Shown here in pieces: positions 55,398-64,000 of a stretch of 64,000 nt of DNA. This DNA comes from Sepiola atlantica (taxonomy: Eukaryota; Mollusca; Cephalopoda; Sepiida; Sepiolidae), in NCBI GenBank assembly GCA_963556195.1, contig OY744517.1:83093214-83157213 (forward strand), read 5' to 3'. Numbering within the stretch: the first letter of the stretch is position 1; every line of letters begins with the position of its first letter. A program made the position numbers and the translations under genes. Below the pieces are notes generated by a model that saw only the letters and a program-made list of their open reading frames with translations, was not told where the DNA came from and did no database searches.

Positions 55398-56039
55398 CTG
55401 TTCCTCCCCTCTCCAGCGTTACCAGGGATTTTTTTTACATTCATTTTAGTTAATTTTTTCTTTTACAAAAATAGTTTTTTGAAATAGTGTCTTGAAATTT
55501 AAAAATAATTATTATGGTATCGTTAGGTTAGTAATTTGTTAATAGAACACAATTGTTATAAATCTAGAAGATTAAAATGGTTGACTTGAAATGCATGCTG
55601 GTAGATTTAATTCTGCAATTGAAATATGTATTTCATGAAGTTTTTTTTTGAGTGATTAATAGTAAATAACAAAGGAAAATAAAAGTTGCGTTTCACACAT
55701 ATGAAAAGGAAAATAAAAAAAAGTTTTTGAAAAGCTAAAACATTTGAGGGTCAATTATATGTTAAAGTATTAAAAATGTGGGAAAAAAATTAATTATACC
55801 TCTGGCGGAAATCCATCCCAGAATTCGTTTGTTTGAAATTTTTCACAAAATTAATCAAATAAACCATTATTGTTGTTTTATCACCTAATAAAGATGTCAA
55901 GCGTGTGTTTGTTTTAAACTGTCTTTGAAATATATTTCAAAGTTTCTTGTGATTACTAACTATTATTAAAGTGAAATAAAAGTTAAAATAATAACATTAA
56001 AAATCTTTTGGCTCAGATCAAAGTGTAGTATCTGTTCTG
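55396..56039. other. AT-rich stretch without recognised genes
   Basis: No coding signal or transposon end recognised. Confidence 0.45.
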
Positions 56040-56335
56040 ATGGATACGACACCACATAGACCGGTACCGTCTTGGCTTTCGGGTCTTGATTCCGCCAGTC
56101 TATGGGTTTCTCCTGTGCAGTTCTAGGAGGTCCACCCTCCCAGGCTTTGCCTTCTCACCCTTTGAGAAGGGGTTAGTTTATTGATAATCGCCTGAGGCGC
56201 TCCTACCGAGGAATGCCGACGGGGCTGCCCAGACATTTTTTGTAGGCCAGAGTGCTCATCTTCTCGGGCGCTGGATTTTCAAATCCCACTTTCTGACCTT
56301 GTGTCACATCTTACTGCTGTGGGAGGAAGATAAAT
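56040..56335 (+). repeat. Single copy of the 317-bp repeat family
   Basis: A diverged full-length relative of the array unit at 35499-40577: GTGCAGTTCTAGGAGGT, GAATGCCGACGGGGCTGCCC and GACCTTGTGTCACAT are shared. It ends GTGGGAGGAAGATAAATAC followed by an A run, which looks like the 3' end of a retroposed element. CAAATCCCACTTTC resembles a B-box only weakly. Confidence 0.85.
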
Positions 56336-56714
56336 ACAAAAAAAAGTGACATTAAAAATACAAAGTTTTATTGAGTTTCATAGTCCAATGAAGTCGTTCG
56401 ACTCTTTTTTTCTAGCATTTCTTTCTCCCCCCCCCCCGTTCTCTCTCTTTCTCCGAGTTAGTTACAGGTTACATTTTAAGAGTGGACGTTTTAAAATATG
56501 AAACCAATAGATTTACTTTGACGCTGCAAATAACAGATTTTAATAAAGAAAAATGTATGTTTACTGAAAACGATGTTTGATTAAAAAGAAATTACACTAA
56601 AAATACTAAGTTATATCTAGTTACAACGTACACGTGAAACGCTGTGTTATTTATTTAGAAATGAAACAGGCGACCATAGTTTTATACTTTGTTTCGTTTC
56701 CATATTTTATAGGG

Positions 56715-56762
<48 letters not shown>

Positions 56763-57110
56763 CGTGTCTCTCTCTCTCTCTTTCTTTATTTATTAGTTAT
56801 GTGTGACATTTTAAGAGTGGGCATTTTAACTGGTAGCCTACAACATAATAACGTGATTTAGAAGACTTTAACTTATTCTAAATATTTGACTTTGAGTTGG
56901 TTTAAATAAATGAAATCATTTTTCTGCAAAGTTAATGTTGAGAGATTTGATAACATTCCAACGAAATAGATTAATTAATTGAATATTAACATCAAAATAT
57001 TATGACTTTTGTATTTATATATTTTGTGTGTTTTTTTACTACTGAGTCTGTTAAAAATATTTAAAATTATAAAAAATCAAGGATTGTAATAAATAATCAA
57101 TGAAATATGT
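56336..57110. other. AT-rich stretch with (CT)n
   Basis: A (CT)n tract lies at about 56714-56790 and a C run near 56430. No gene recognised. Confidence 0.5.
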
Positions 57111-57112
57111 AA

Positions 57113-57114
<2 letters not shown>

Positions 57115-57178
<64 letters not shown>
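57115..57178 (+). repeat. (TA)n microsatellite
   Basis: About 31 TA units. Another long tract lies at 57390-57463. Confidence 0.95.
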
Positions 57179-57181
<3 letters not shown>

Positions 57182-57387
57182 AGTAAGTAAATTTCGTGTA
57201 CAACAAAATCGTAGAATAAATTTAAGAGGAAACATTTTTTTTAATCAATGAAACGGGCGGGTGGGGGAAAAAAGAAAATTGCTAAAATTTTCCTTAAGGA
57301 CTTATCGTCTGACCCTCTAAGAGGAAACGTCAGAATGATAAATTAAAAACTAAGGAAATCGAATGAGATATGAGAGGAAAAATTGTT

Positions 57388-57463
<76 letters not shown>

Positions 57464-57464
<1 letters not shown>

Positions 57465-58285
57465 TAAAATATTTTTATAGACAACAGAAGAGTAAAAGAG
57501 TACTTGCCTAGGGAGCAGCTCTTTACAATATTGGTAATTAAGGCCGCTTGCATCGTTTCTATAAGACGACACTATAAGAAGTTTTCTGAGATAACATTAT
57601 TCTACCTACTGTTATGAGAAGCCTTTAATGTTAAGAAATAAATGGCATAATGTAAACACATATAATTGTTTATCTGATAGCTAAAGTAGGTGGAGAAATG
57701 TAAAAAAAATAATTATCTTCATTTTATCAACATTCCAGACCTGAATAAGTATATTTAAAAAGATACTAAAGCGAAGTACGATTTTTATTCCAAAGAACGT
57801 GGTGCAACGATAATAAATAAAAATTGGCAAGTCAGAATCAAATATTAATTTGTCAGATGCATTGCTATATAGGTTTAACTTCGAGAATCTGACGTCTTAA
57901 ATTTATATATTAGATACATATATATTAGTTTCATATATATACACGTACAGTATACGATAATATATTATGTATATATATTTTTGGTTTCATTATTTACGTC
58001 AACCGTACTCAATAAGTAAGTAGAACTTAATAGTAGTATTGAAATATACAAATATGACAAGTGAGCTACACAGGAAGGGTTTATGTTTCATTCCTGAATG
58101 AATTCGTCAGACTAACTGCATGAATTCATATTCTACAATTCTTTTTACAGTTTACTCCAACCCCAACTAATTTGAGTCATTCATTTTTGGCTCCATTTCT
58201 ATAATTCTCTTCCAGTTCATGAACCAATAAATTTTCATTCACTTTAAAAAAAAAATATTTTAGATGTGTTCCAGCATCTCTACAT
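57464..58285. other. AT-rich stretch without recognised genes
   Basis: No coding signals. CAGAATCAAATATTAATTTGTCAG near 57834 also occurs in similar form near 28443, so an old dispersed repeat covers part of it (the motif is interrupted by differences). Confidence 0.4.
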
Positions 58286-58414
58286 GTGTCTCCGTCTGTC
58301 GTTTGAAATAGTATTTTCATCGGTTTGTCATGTTTAAGTTTTAAATAGCATTTATATATATACGTCCACACACCCCTATAAGAGGCTCTGTCCATCGGTT
58401 TGAAGTTTGAAGTC

Positions 58415-59345
58415 GCATTTTCATTGGATGGACGCATTTTAATTGGATGGACGCATTTTAATTGGATGGATGCATTTTAACTGAATGGACGCATTTTCAT
58501 TGGATGGACGCATTTTCATTCGATAGACGCATTTTAATTGGATTGGCGCATTTTAATTGGATGGACTCATTTTCATTGGATAGACACATTTTAATTGGAT
58601 GGACACATTTTAATTGGATGGACGCATTTTAATTGGAATGACGCATTTTCATTGGATAGACGCATTTTAATTGGAGGATGCATTTTAATTGGATGGGCGC
58701 ATTTTAATTGGATGTATGCATTTTAATTGGATGGACGCATTTTAATTGGATGAATGCATTTTAACTAAATGGACGCATTTTCATTGGATGGACGCATTTT
58801 CATTCGATAGACGCATTTTAATTGGATGGACGCATTTTCATTGGATGGACGCATTTTAATTGGATGGACTCATTTTCATTGGATAGACACATTTTAATTG
58901 GATGGACACATTTTCATTGGAATGACGCATTTTAATTGGATGGACACATTTTCATTGGAGTGACGCATTTTCATTGGAGTGATGCAATTTAATTGGATGG
59001 ACACATTTTCATTGGAATGATGCATTTTAATTGGATGGACACATTTTAATTGGATGGACGCATTTTCATTGGATGGACGCATTTTAATTGGTGGACGCAT
59101 TTTAATTGGATGGACGTATTTTAATTGGATGGATGCATTTAAATTTGATGGATGCATTTTCATTGGATGGACGCATTTTAATTGGATGGGCGCATTTTAA
59201 TTGGATGGACGCATTTTAATTGGATGGATGTATTTTAATTGGATGGACACCTTTTCATTGGATGGACGCATTTTCATTCAATAGATGCATTTTAATTGGA
59301 TGCGTGCATTTTAATTGGATGAACGCGTTTTCATTGGATGGACGC
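58415..59345 (+). repeat. 20-bp minisatellite, about 46 copies
   Basis: Unit TTGGATGGACGCATTTTAAT with frequent ATTTTC for ATTTTA and GATAGAC for GATGGAC. It follows a TTTGAAATAGTATTTTCATC segment of the family at 46330-46960, from which its ATTTTCAT core may have been taken. Confidence 0.96.
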
Positions 59346-59685
59346 ATGTTTTTGAGTATCTTTAGCTGTATCAGATTTATTTTGCTGCAATCTTTTGAAA
59401 ACTTATAATTACAAGTTTTATTTGTTTATCGTCTTTCTGAATTAGATTTTCTTGATTGATTTTCTTTCCTGTAAGAAAATGTTATTCTATTTATATGCCA
59501 TCCTCTTTCTGTTGTAAGTAAAAGGAAAAAAAATTAAAATCAAATTTGATGTTGATGGCTGAAAAAGTTGTAATGATCACACAGCAAGTAAAACGATTTA
59601 AATTCAAAATATTAATGCTCTGGACGCTTACTATGTTCGTTAAATGAATCATAGGAATATTTCCCTTCTTTGTCATATAGCTGTC
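59346..59685. other. Unassigned AT-rich stretch
   Basis: No gene recognised. Confidence 0.4.
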
Positions 59686-59807
59686 TCAGTGGCCGTGTTT
59701 GTAAAGACGTCGAATAGAAGTTAAAAGATGACTTTCGTTCGTGATTCAAATTCTATGACCGGTGGTACAGTTATATATAGCCGCACCGATGAGTCTTAGT
59801 TAAGATG

Positions 59808-59810
<3 letters not shown>
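59686..59810 (+). mobile_element. tRNA-derived SINE with truncated hammerhead 3' part
   Basis: A-box-like AGTGGCCGTGTTTGTAAAG (59688-59706) and B-box TGATTCAAATTC (59742-59753), then CTATGACCGGTGG as in the SINE at 50895. The hammerhead-like part has core CCGATGA (59786-59792; one substitution), stem II TCTTA/TAAGA and GAAA (59807-59810). Directly after GAAAC a (CA)n(TA)n tract replaces helix III and helix I. The ribozyme is incomplete. Confidence 0.62.

Positions 59811-59894
<84 letters not shown>
59811..59894 (+). repeat. (CA)n(TA)n microsatellite
   Basis: About 18 CA units then about 23 TA units, starting within the end of the SINE. Confidence 0.95.
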
Positions 59895-59897
<3 letters not shown>

Positions 59898-60095
59898 CCA
59901 CTGTATAAAATGCATTTAAATTTTGTAATTTGAAATGGTTTTAGAAACCAGTAAAATGCTTAGACATTTTTTTAAATAAACATATTATTTATTTATTTAT
60001 TTATTTAAAATTCAAATTAAAAAAAAAGTCTCTGCATTTTACTGGTTTTTAAAACTATTTCAAATTACAAAATTTAAATGCATTCTATACAGTGG

Positions 60096-60098
<3 letters not shown>
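59895..60098. repeat. Foldback between two (TA)n tracts
   Basis: The left arm starts TTTCCACTGTATAAAATGC and the right arm ends with its near-complement (GCATTCTATACAGTGGAAA). Arms are about 65-70 bp with a few mismatches and an AT-rich loop containing (TTTA)n. (TA)n flanks both ends (to 59894 and from 60099). Confidence 0.9.
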
Positions 60099-60169
<71 letters not shown>

Positions 60170-60189
60170 GAAATGAAAACGGAAAAACC

Positions 60190-60265
60190 AAGAGATATTT
60201 TTTATATATTCATCAACGTTTCGTCTTTATTGTAAGACTTCCTCGGGATGATAATTTAAAGAAAA
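60190..60265 (-). ncRNA. Degenerate hammerhead-like motif
   Basis: Minus strand: TCATC, core CCGAGGA (one substitution), one extra A, stem II GTCTT/AAGAC, GAAA, CGTT, then GATGA that pairs with TCATC. Core and helix III are defective. It lies next to the (TA)n tract ending near 60168. Confidence 0.35.
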
Positions 60266-60824
60266 ATGTCATGCAAGTACATCGAAATATTGGGTGGACA
60301 TGATGGGTTGATATTGAAAAGTAGTAGTTGTGAGTTCTTATAAAAAATATATATTTAAGTATATACTCCTTATAATATCCGAAAATGTTTAAAATTGCAA
60401 GCTCAATGAGGGTGTATTACAAGCTTCAGAGCATTCATTCTTCATAGTTGCATTCCAGTCATTGAGGGGTTATGAAGGGGGGGGGCAAAATTGATAGTGT
60501 TGGTATTGGCACACTTTACATTCCAATAGTGTTAGCTTTTAAGCTTTATGGGGCAGAGATCGATATGTTGTAAGAGGGTGGAGGTATAGTATTTAGTCTC
60601 CAAATTAAACAAAATAATTATCATGAATAGGTTATATAAGGATTCGATAGATTATAAACAAATATTAACCCTTCTTGAAACTTCAATAAAATATGCATTG
60701 AATTTCGATTGACTATTAACTATTTTGTAACCAGTAAATTTGGGTTGAGGATATATAAAAAGTTTTTATTTTCGGGGGGGGGGGTATCCTGGAACCTTTA
60801 TGGTGTTCTTTTTGTTAATGGAAA
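60266..60824. other. Unassigned stretch
   Basis: No gene. G runs lie near 60478 and 60775. Confidence 0.4.
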
Positions 60825-61061
60825 TCACTCCAGACAAGACATGAAGCCACTTAATGTAAGGAGCTAACAAGAACCAAATATGATTATCGCAAAGACAGGG
60901 GGTGCCTATTGGCCTTAGTCTTGAAAAGACCAAGGCTATAGGTAAGAAGAAAAGCAGTCAGCAGGAAGAGAGTTCCACAAGCCTGCAGTTCTTGGAATAG
61001 GAAGCTGTATTACAATGAGGTATCAAAACAGCGACTTGATGGAGACCACTAGACCAACGAG

Positions 61062-61797
61062 TCAAACGAGCTGGAACAAAAGAAGCAGGGAGTAGATCAC
61101 ATAGCCTGAAGAAGACATGCCATAATAGTATTTATAGAAAAGACTGAGACTAGCAACATCACGTCTGTGAGAGAGAGGGTGAAGAGAAGAAGAAAGGGTA
61201 GGGCCAATCAAATTGCAGATACGTTTCTGCACCTTATCAAGAACCCTCAAATGGGACAGAGATTCACCAGCCCAAATATGACAACAGTACTCGATACATA
61301 GTCTGATAGTAGATTTGTAGAGATAGAGAATAGCCTCAGGTGTGAAAAAGTGTTTGGGGCGATAGAGAGAACCGACTTCACGAGAAACAGAAATAGCAAT
61401 GGATCTAATGTATGAACTCCAAGAAAGATTTGATGAAAGAGAAAAACCAAAAAGTTTCAGAGTCAATTTAAGAGCAGAGCCATCTACCATTGAAAGACAT
61501 GAGCTGAATCCTAACAGGATTAAACGAAACAAGCCATTTCGTACCCCAATCCACAATTGAACCCAGGTCAACTTCTAGATCAGCTGCATATTTCGACTGA
61601 TCCGAGGGAGATGGGCAAGAAGCAACACCAGAATAGAGAGTGGTATCATCAGCATAGATGTTAATTTTCTGAGTAATATTCTCTGGAAGATCATTTATAT
61701 AGAGACGAAACAGTGTTGGGCCTAGAATAGAGCCATGAGGAACACCATCATTTATAGGAAAAGAGAATGAAGATACACCGTCCAAAGTTACTCGCAA
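61062..61797 (-). pseudogene. LINE reverse transcriptase, palm and thumb
   Basis: The frame 61468-61797 has GVPHGSILGPTLFRLYINDL and the catalytic box IYADDTTLYS. The frame 61062-61571 continues with LFGFSLSSNLSWSSYI, YLYKSTIRLCIEYCCHIWAG and DKVQKRICNLIGP. A frame change separates them. The first Q of the usual GVPQGS is H. The layout matches Jockey/CR1-type elements. Confidence 0.85.
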
Positions 61798-61938
61798 GCT
61801 TCGATCAGAGAGAAAAGATCTAATAATGTCAAGAACCTTATCACTAATACGATAACCCTAAAGTTTGTGTAGGAGACCAGAATGCCACATTGTGTCGAAC
61901 GCTTTCGAAATGTCAAGCACAAGGGCTCAATCCGCTTC

Positions 61939-62380
61939 TTAATTATCCATAAACCGACAGATATGCTCAGTTACAACAGTCAAAAGATCAGCAGTTGAAT
62001 GAAAACCACGATAACCATACTGAACATCACTAAAGAGGCCCAGACTTTCCAGAAAATAAACAAGCTTTCCATTGAGCAACCTTTCAAAAACTTTGCAAAT
62101 AATAGAGAGAAGACTAACAGGACGGTACTTAGGGTGGTCAAACCGATCACCAACATTTTTAAAGATAGGGACAACAGAGGACTCTTTCCAACAAGAAGGG
62201 AAACAGGACTGAGACAAATAGATATTGAATAATTTGGAGAGGATAGAAGACAGTTCAGGAGCACAACGCTTGAGAATTACAACAGGAATTAAATCAGGAT
62301 CGGAAGCATTAGACGGATCAAGATCAGAAAGAACCCATCTTTCGAGTGATAATAACAGAATCAAGAGACTGATGAGTTTT
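61939..62380 (-). pseudogene. LINE reverse transcriptase, fingers
   Basis: The frame contains DLDPSNASDPDLIPVVILKR, SCWKESSVVPIFKNVGDR, YRPVSLLSIICKVFERLLNG and FHSTADLLTVV: the P-x-x-x-K-x-x-S-x-V-x-P and Y-R-P-V-S-L-L blocks of LINE reverse transcriptase. The A-box with the first catalytic Asp lies in the gap 61798-61938, which is out of frame. Confidence 0.85.
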
Positions 62381-63188
62381 CAAAGGAAAATCAGGAAGAA
62401 CAGCATCAGAATCATCAAGAGAAGAATTGTCAGCAAAAATATGAGCAAAGAGACCAGCCTTATCCTTAGAAGATGAAATAAGATGAAGACCATTAAAAAG
62501 AGGAGGGGTAGCAGACTTGCCACTATTAATAACACTATTGTAGATTCTCTAAAACTCACGAGAGCCAACCCTTTGAGATGAGATAGAGTCACAAATCCTT
62601 TGAGAGTAGCTAGACTTAGCCTCTGAGATTGCCCTCTTGCAGGCATTGCTATCTCTTCTGTAGGATTATCTACAAGCCTTAGAACCATCCTGACGATACT
62701 GATTAAAGTAATGGTTATGATGGGCAATGGCAGAAGCACAAACGGTAAAACGATGGAGGAGAATGAGGTTTGTTTTGAAACTTACAATGAGGAATGACAG
62801 TGTCAATTCCAACAAGAAGCCAGTACGTAACCTCCCTAGCATTATTCGGAGACATACCAGAGATAAGACCCCATCGAACGTCACATAGGAAGCTGCAAAG
62901 CCCATCCTAATCAGCCTTCCTGTAGGTTAACGTTTTCCTGTTGAAGGGACGATCAATAGAAGACTTCACTGAAAAATCAACATCAACAACAGCATGATCG
63001 GAAGAACCCAACGGAGGAGAAGAGGAAATAGAACATGAGTCAGGAACAGAAGTAAGAAAAACAGCAAGTAAGGATGGTTGATGAATATCATTATCTAGTA
63101 AATTAATTGGTTTATATTGATATAAAATTACAAGGAGGGGGGAGGGGTTACGAATTAAGAAGGTCCTTTTAGTACATATAGATACCAA
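62381..63188 (-). pseudogene. LINE endonuclease C-terminus and linker
   Basis: The frame 62907-63188 includes PDSCSISSSPPLGSSDHAVV, the S-D-H catalytic end of an APE-type endonuclease. Further frames hold the linker motif (GIDTVIPH, CKFQNKPHSPP) known from the same LINE group. Several stops are present. Confidence 0.75.
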
Positions 63189-63190
63189 TT

Positions 63191-64000
63191 TTGTATGTAA
63201 TTCACTGCTAGCAATCTAATTATAAACAAGAATATTTGGAGATAATTTTAGCAGTATTCGCTACATGTATGTAACTACCCAGTAAATTAATAAATGGGGA
63301 CATTTTAAATTAGAATTTATTAACAAGGGACGGATTCTTTTTAATTAACTGATACACCATCATTAGTGCCGATGGGATTCTATTAAGACATTACATAATG
63401 AAGCTAAGTCCGGGGGAACATGTATCAACATAAACTTATATAAATTATAGAACAAGACTATATACCTATTTCAGACTATATGTGGATTATATACCTATTT
63501 CAGACTATATGTGGATATCAGGAAGGAATTGATATGGTGTTATTATTCACGAAGATTCTAGTTTATGGGTATAACATAATGTTATTCCGGTGTACTAATA
63601 TATGTTATGTATTATTTCGATTATTCGGACTACTATTCTCATCTTGGTTTTTATTTTCACAACTTTTCGGCCGATGTAACCTCCGATCTTCTTCAGGCCC
63701 TTCTTTTCAAACTTGGGAATCCTTATGTCAAACTCGGGAATCTATACAGAATTTCAAACTGAACCCTTTATTTAATCAATGGAAGTAGATTGTTCTTGTT
63801 CCATCAGTCTCGACCAGGTGTTAATTCTTATGTTATTCTTAGTTATTATCACCTGTAGTAATGATTGAACCTTCAACTTCCAGAAGAATGTCACGTAGAA
63901 CTGATTGTTAATCAACACCTTTAACCATTACGCCATGGGTCCATGTTATGTTTAAGATTAGAATAAATTTTCGACAAATTCTCTTTTAGCCGTAACATTT
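63191..64000. other. AT-rich right edge with a hammerhead-like dispersed repeat
   Basis: At about 63615-63700 the minus strand carries GGCCTGAAGAAGATCGGAGG and CAAGATGAG followed by TCCGAA, a relative of 15043-15150. A direct repeat (ATTATATACCTATTTCAGAC, then TATATGTGGAT) occurs at about 63455 and 63487. No gene recognised. Confidence 0.45.

Larger units (their letters stand above)
60825..63190 (-). mobile_element. 5'-truncated Jockey/CR1-like LINE
   Basis: A minus-strand non-LTR retrotransposon with domains in order: endonuclease C-terminus, linker, reverse transcriptase, thumb, 3' UTR. The 3' tail (about 60825-60880) matches the fragment at 23320-23395. Numerous frame changes and stops make it inactive. 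The endonuclease N-terminus is missing. Confidence 0.88.

Overview
This window is intergenic or intronic DNA from a large, repeat-rich animal genome. The composition points to a cephalopod mollusc, most likely an octopus: about 20 (TA)n tracts, tRNA-derived SINE heads, Jockey/CR1-like and RTE-like LINE fragments, Ty3/gypsy elements, mariner relics and very long satellites. Only one convincing host coding segment was found, a 163-bp C2-domain exon at 47339-47501 (+) with good splice signals, resembling the C2B domain of BAIAP3/UNC13D-type (Munc13-4-like) proteins. There are no bacterial features. Species assignment is inference from repeat style, not from a diagnostic gene.

Layout. 1-1834: unassigned, with a (TA)n tract. 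1835-7558: a 69-bp satellite interrupted by a 367-bp TG...CA insertion with a 5-bp target duplication (solo LTR). 8219-12652: a complete Ty3/gypsy element on the minus strand with identical 169-bp LTRs but a stop codon and a frameshift in pol. 12801-14812: a TIR DNA transposon flanked by TA, with a relic gene. 15598-16200: mariner relic. 17080-21582: a 4.5-kb satellite of about 29 bp. 22-30 kb: transposase, LINE and foldback relics. 29475-30135: a 661-bp internally deleted LTR element with 84-bp LTRs. 31341-31660: a second solo LTR. 32775-33245: a small element with two direct repeats, each carrying a hammerhead-ribozyme-like motif (a retrozyme). 34392-42094: a 635-bp perfect direct repeat enclosing 16 copies of a 317-bp unit and a 45-bp minisatellite. 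42-47 kb: hammerhead motifs, a LINE tail and (TA)n tracts. 47339-47501: the C2 exon. 50-60 kb: SINEs with hammerhead-like 3' parts, several foldbacks between (TA)n tracts, an inverted 302-bp array and a 20-bp minisatellite. 60.8-63.2 kb: a decayed LINE on the minus strand.

The most interesting theme is the repeated occurrence of hammerhead ribozyme cores: CUGANGA, then a stem, then GAAA, then a short helix III, NUH and a closing helix I. They sit (a) as a dimeric, retrozyme-like unit, (b) alone, (c) at the 3' side of tRNA-derived SINEs, and (d) in degenerate form in every monomer of an inverted tandem array. Nearly all lie beside (TA)n tracts. Hammerheads are known from retrozymes, Penelope-like elements and schistosome SINE-like repeats. 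The tRNA-head plus hammerhead-tail arrangement and the inverted array look like the least described parts of this window. All ribozyme calls rest on pairing seen by eye; no covariance search or cleavage data were available.
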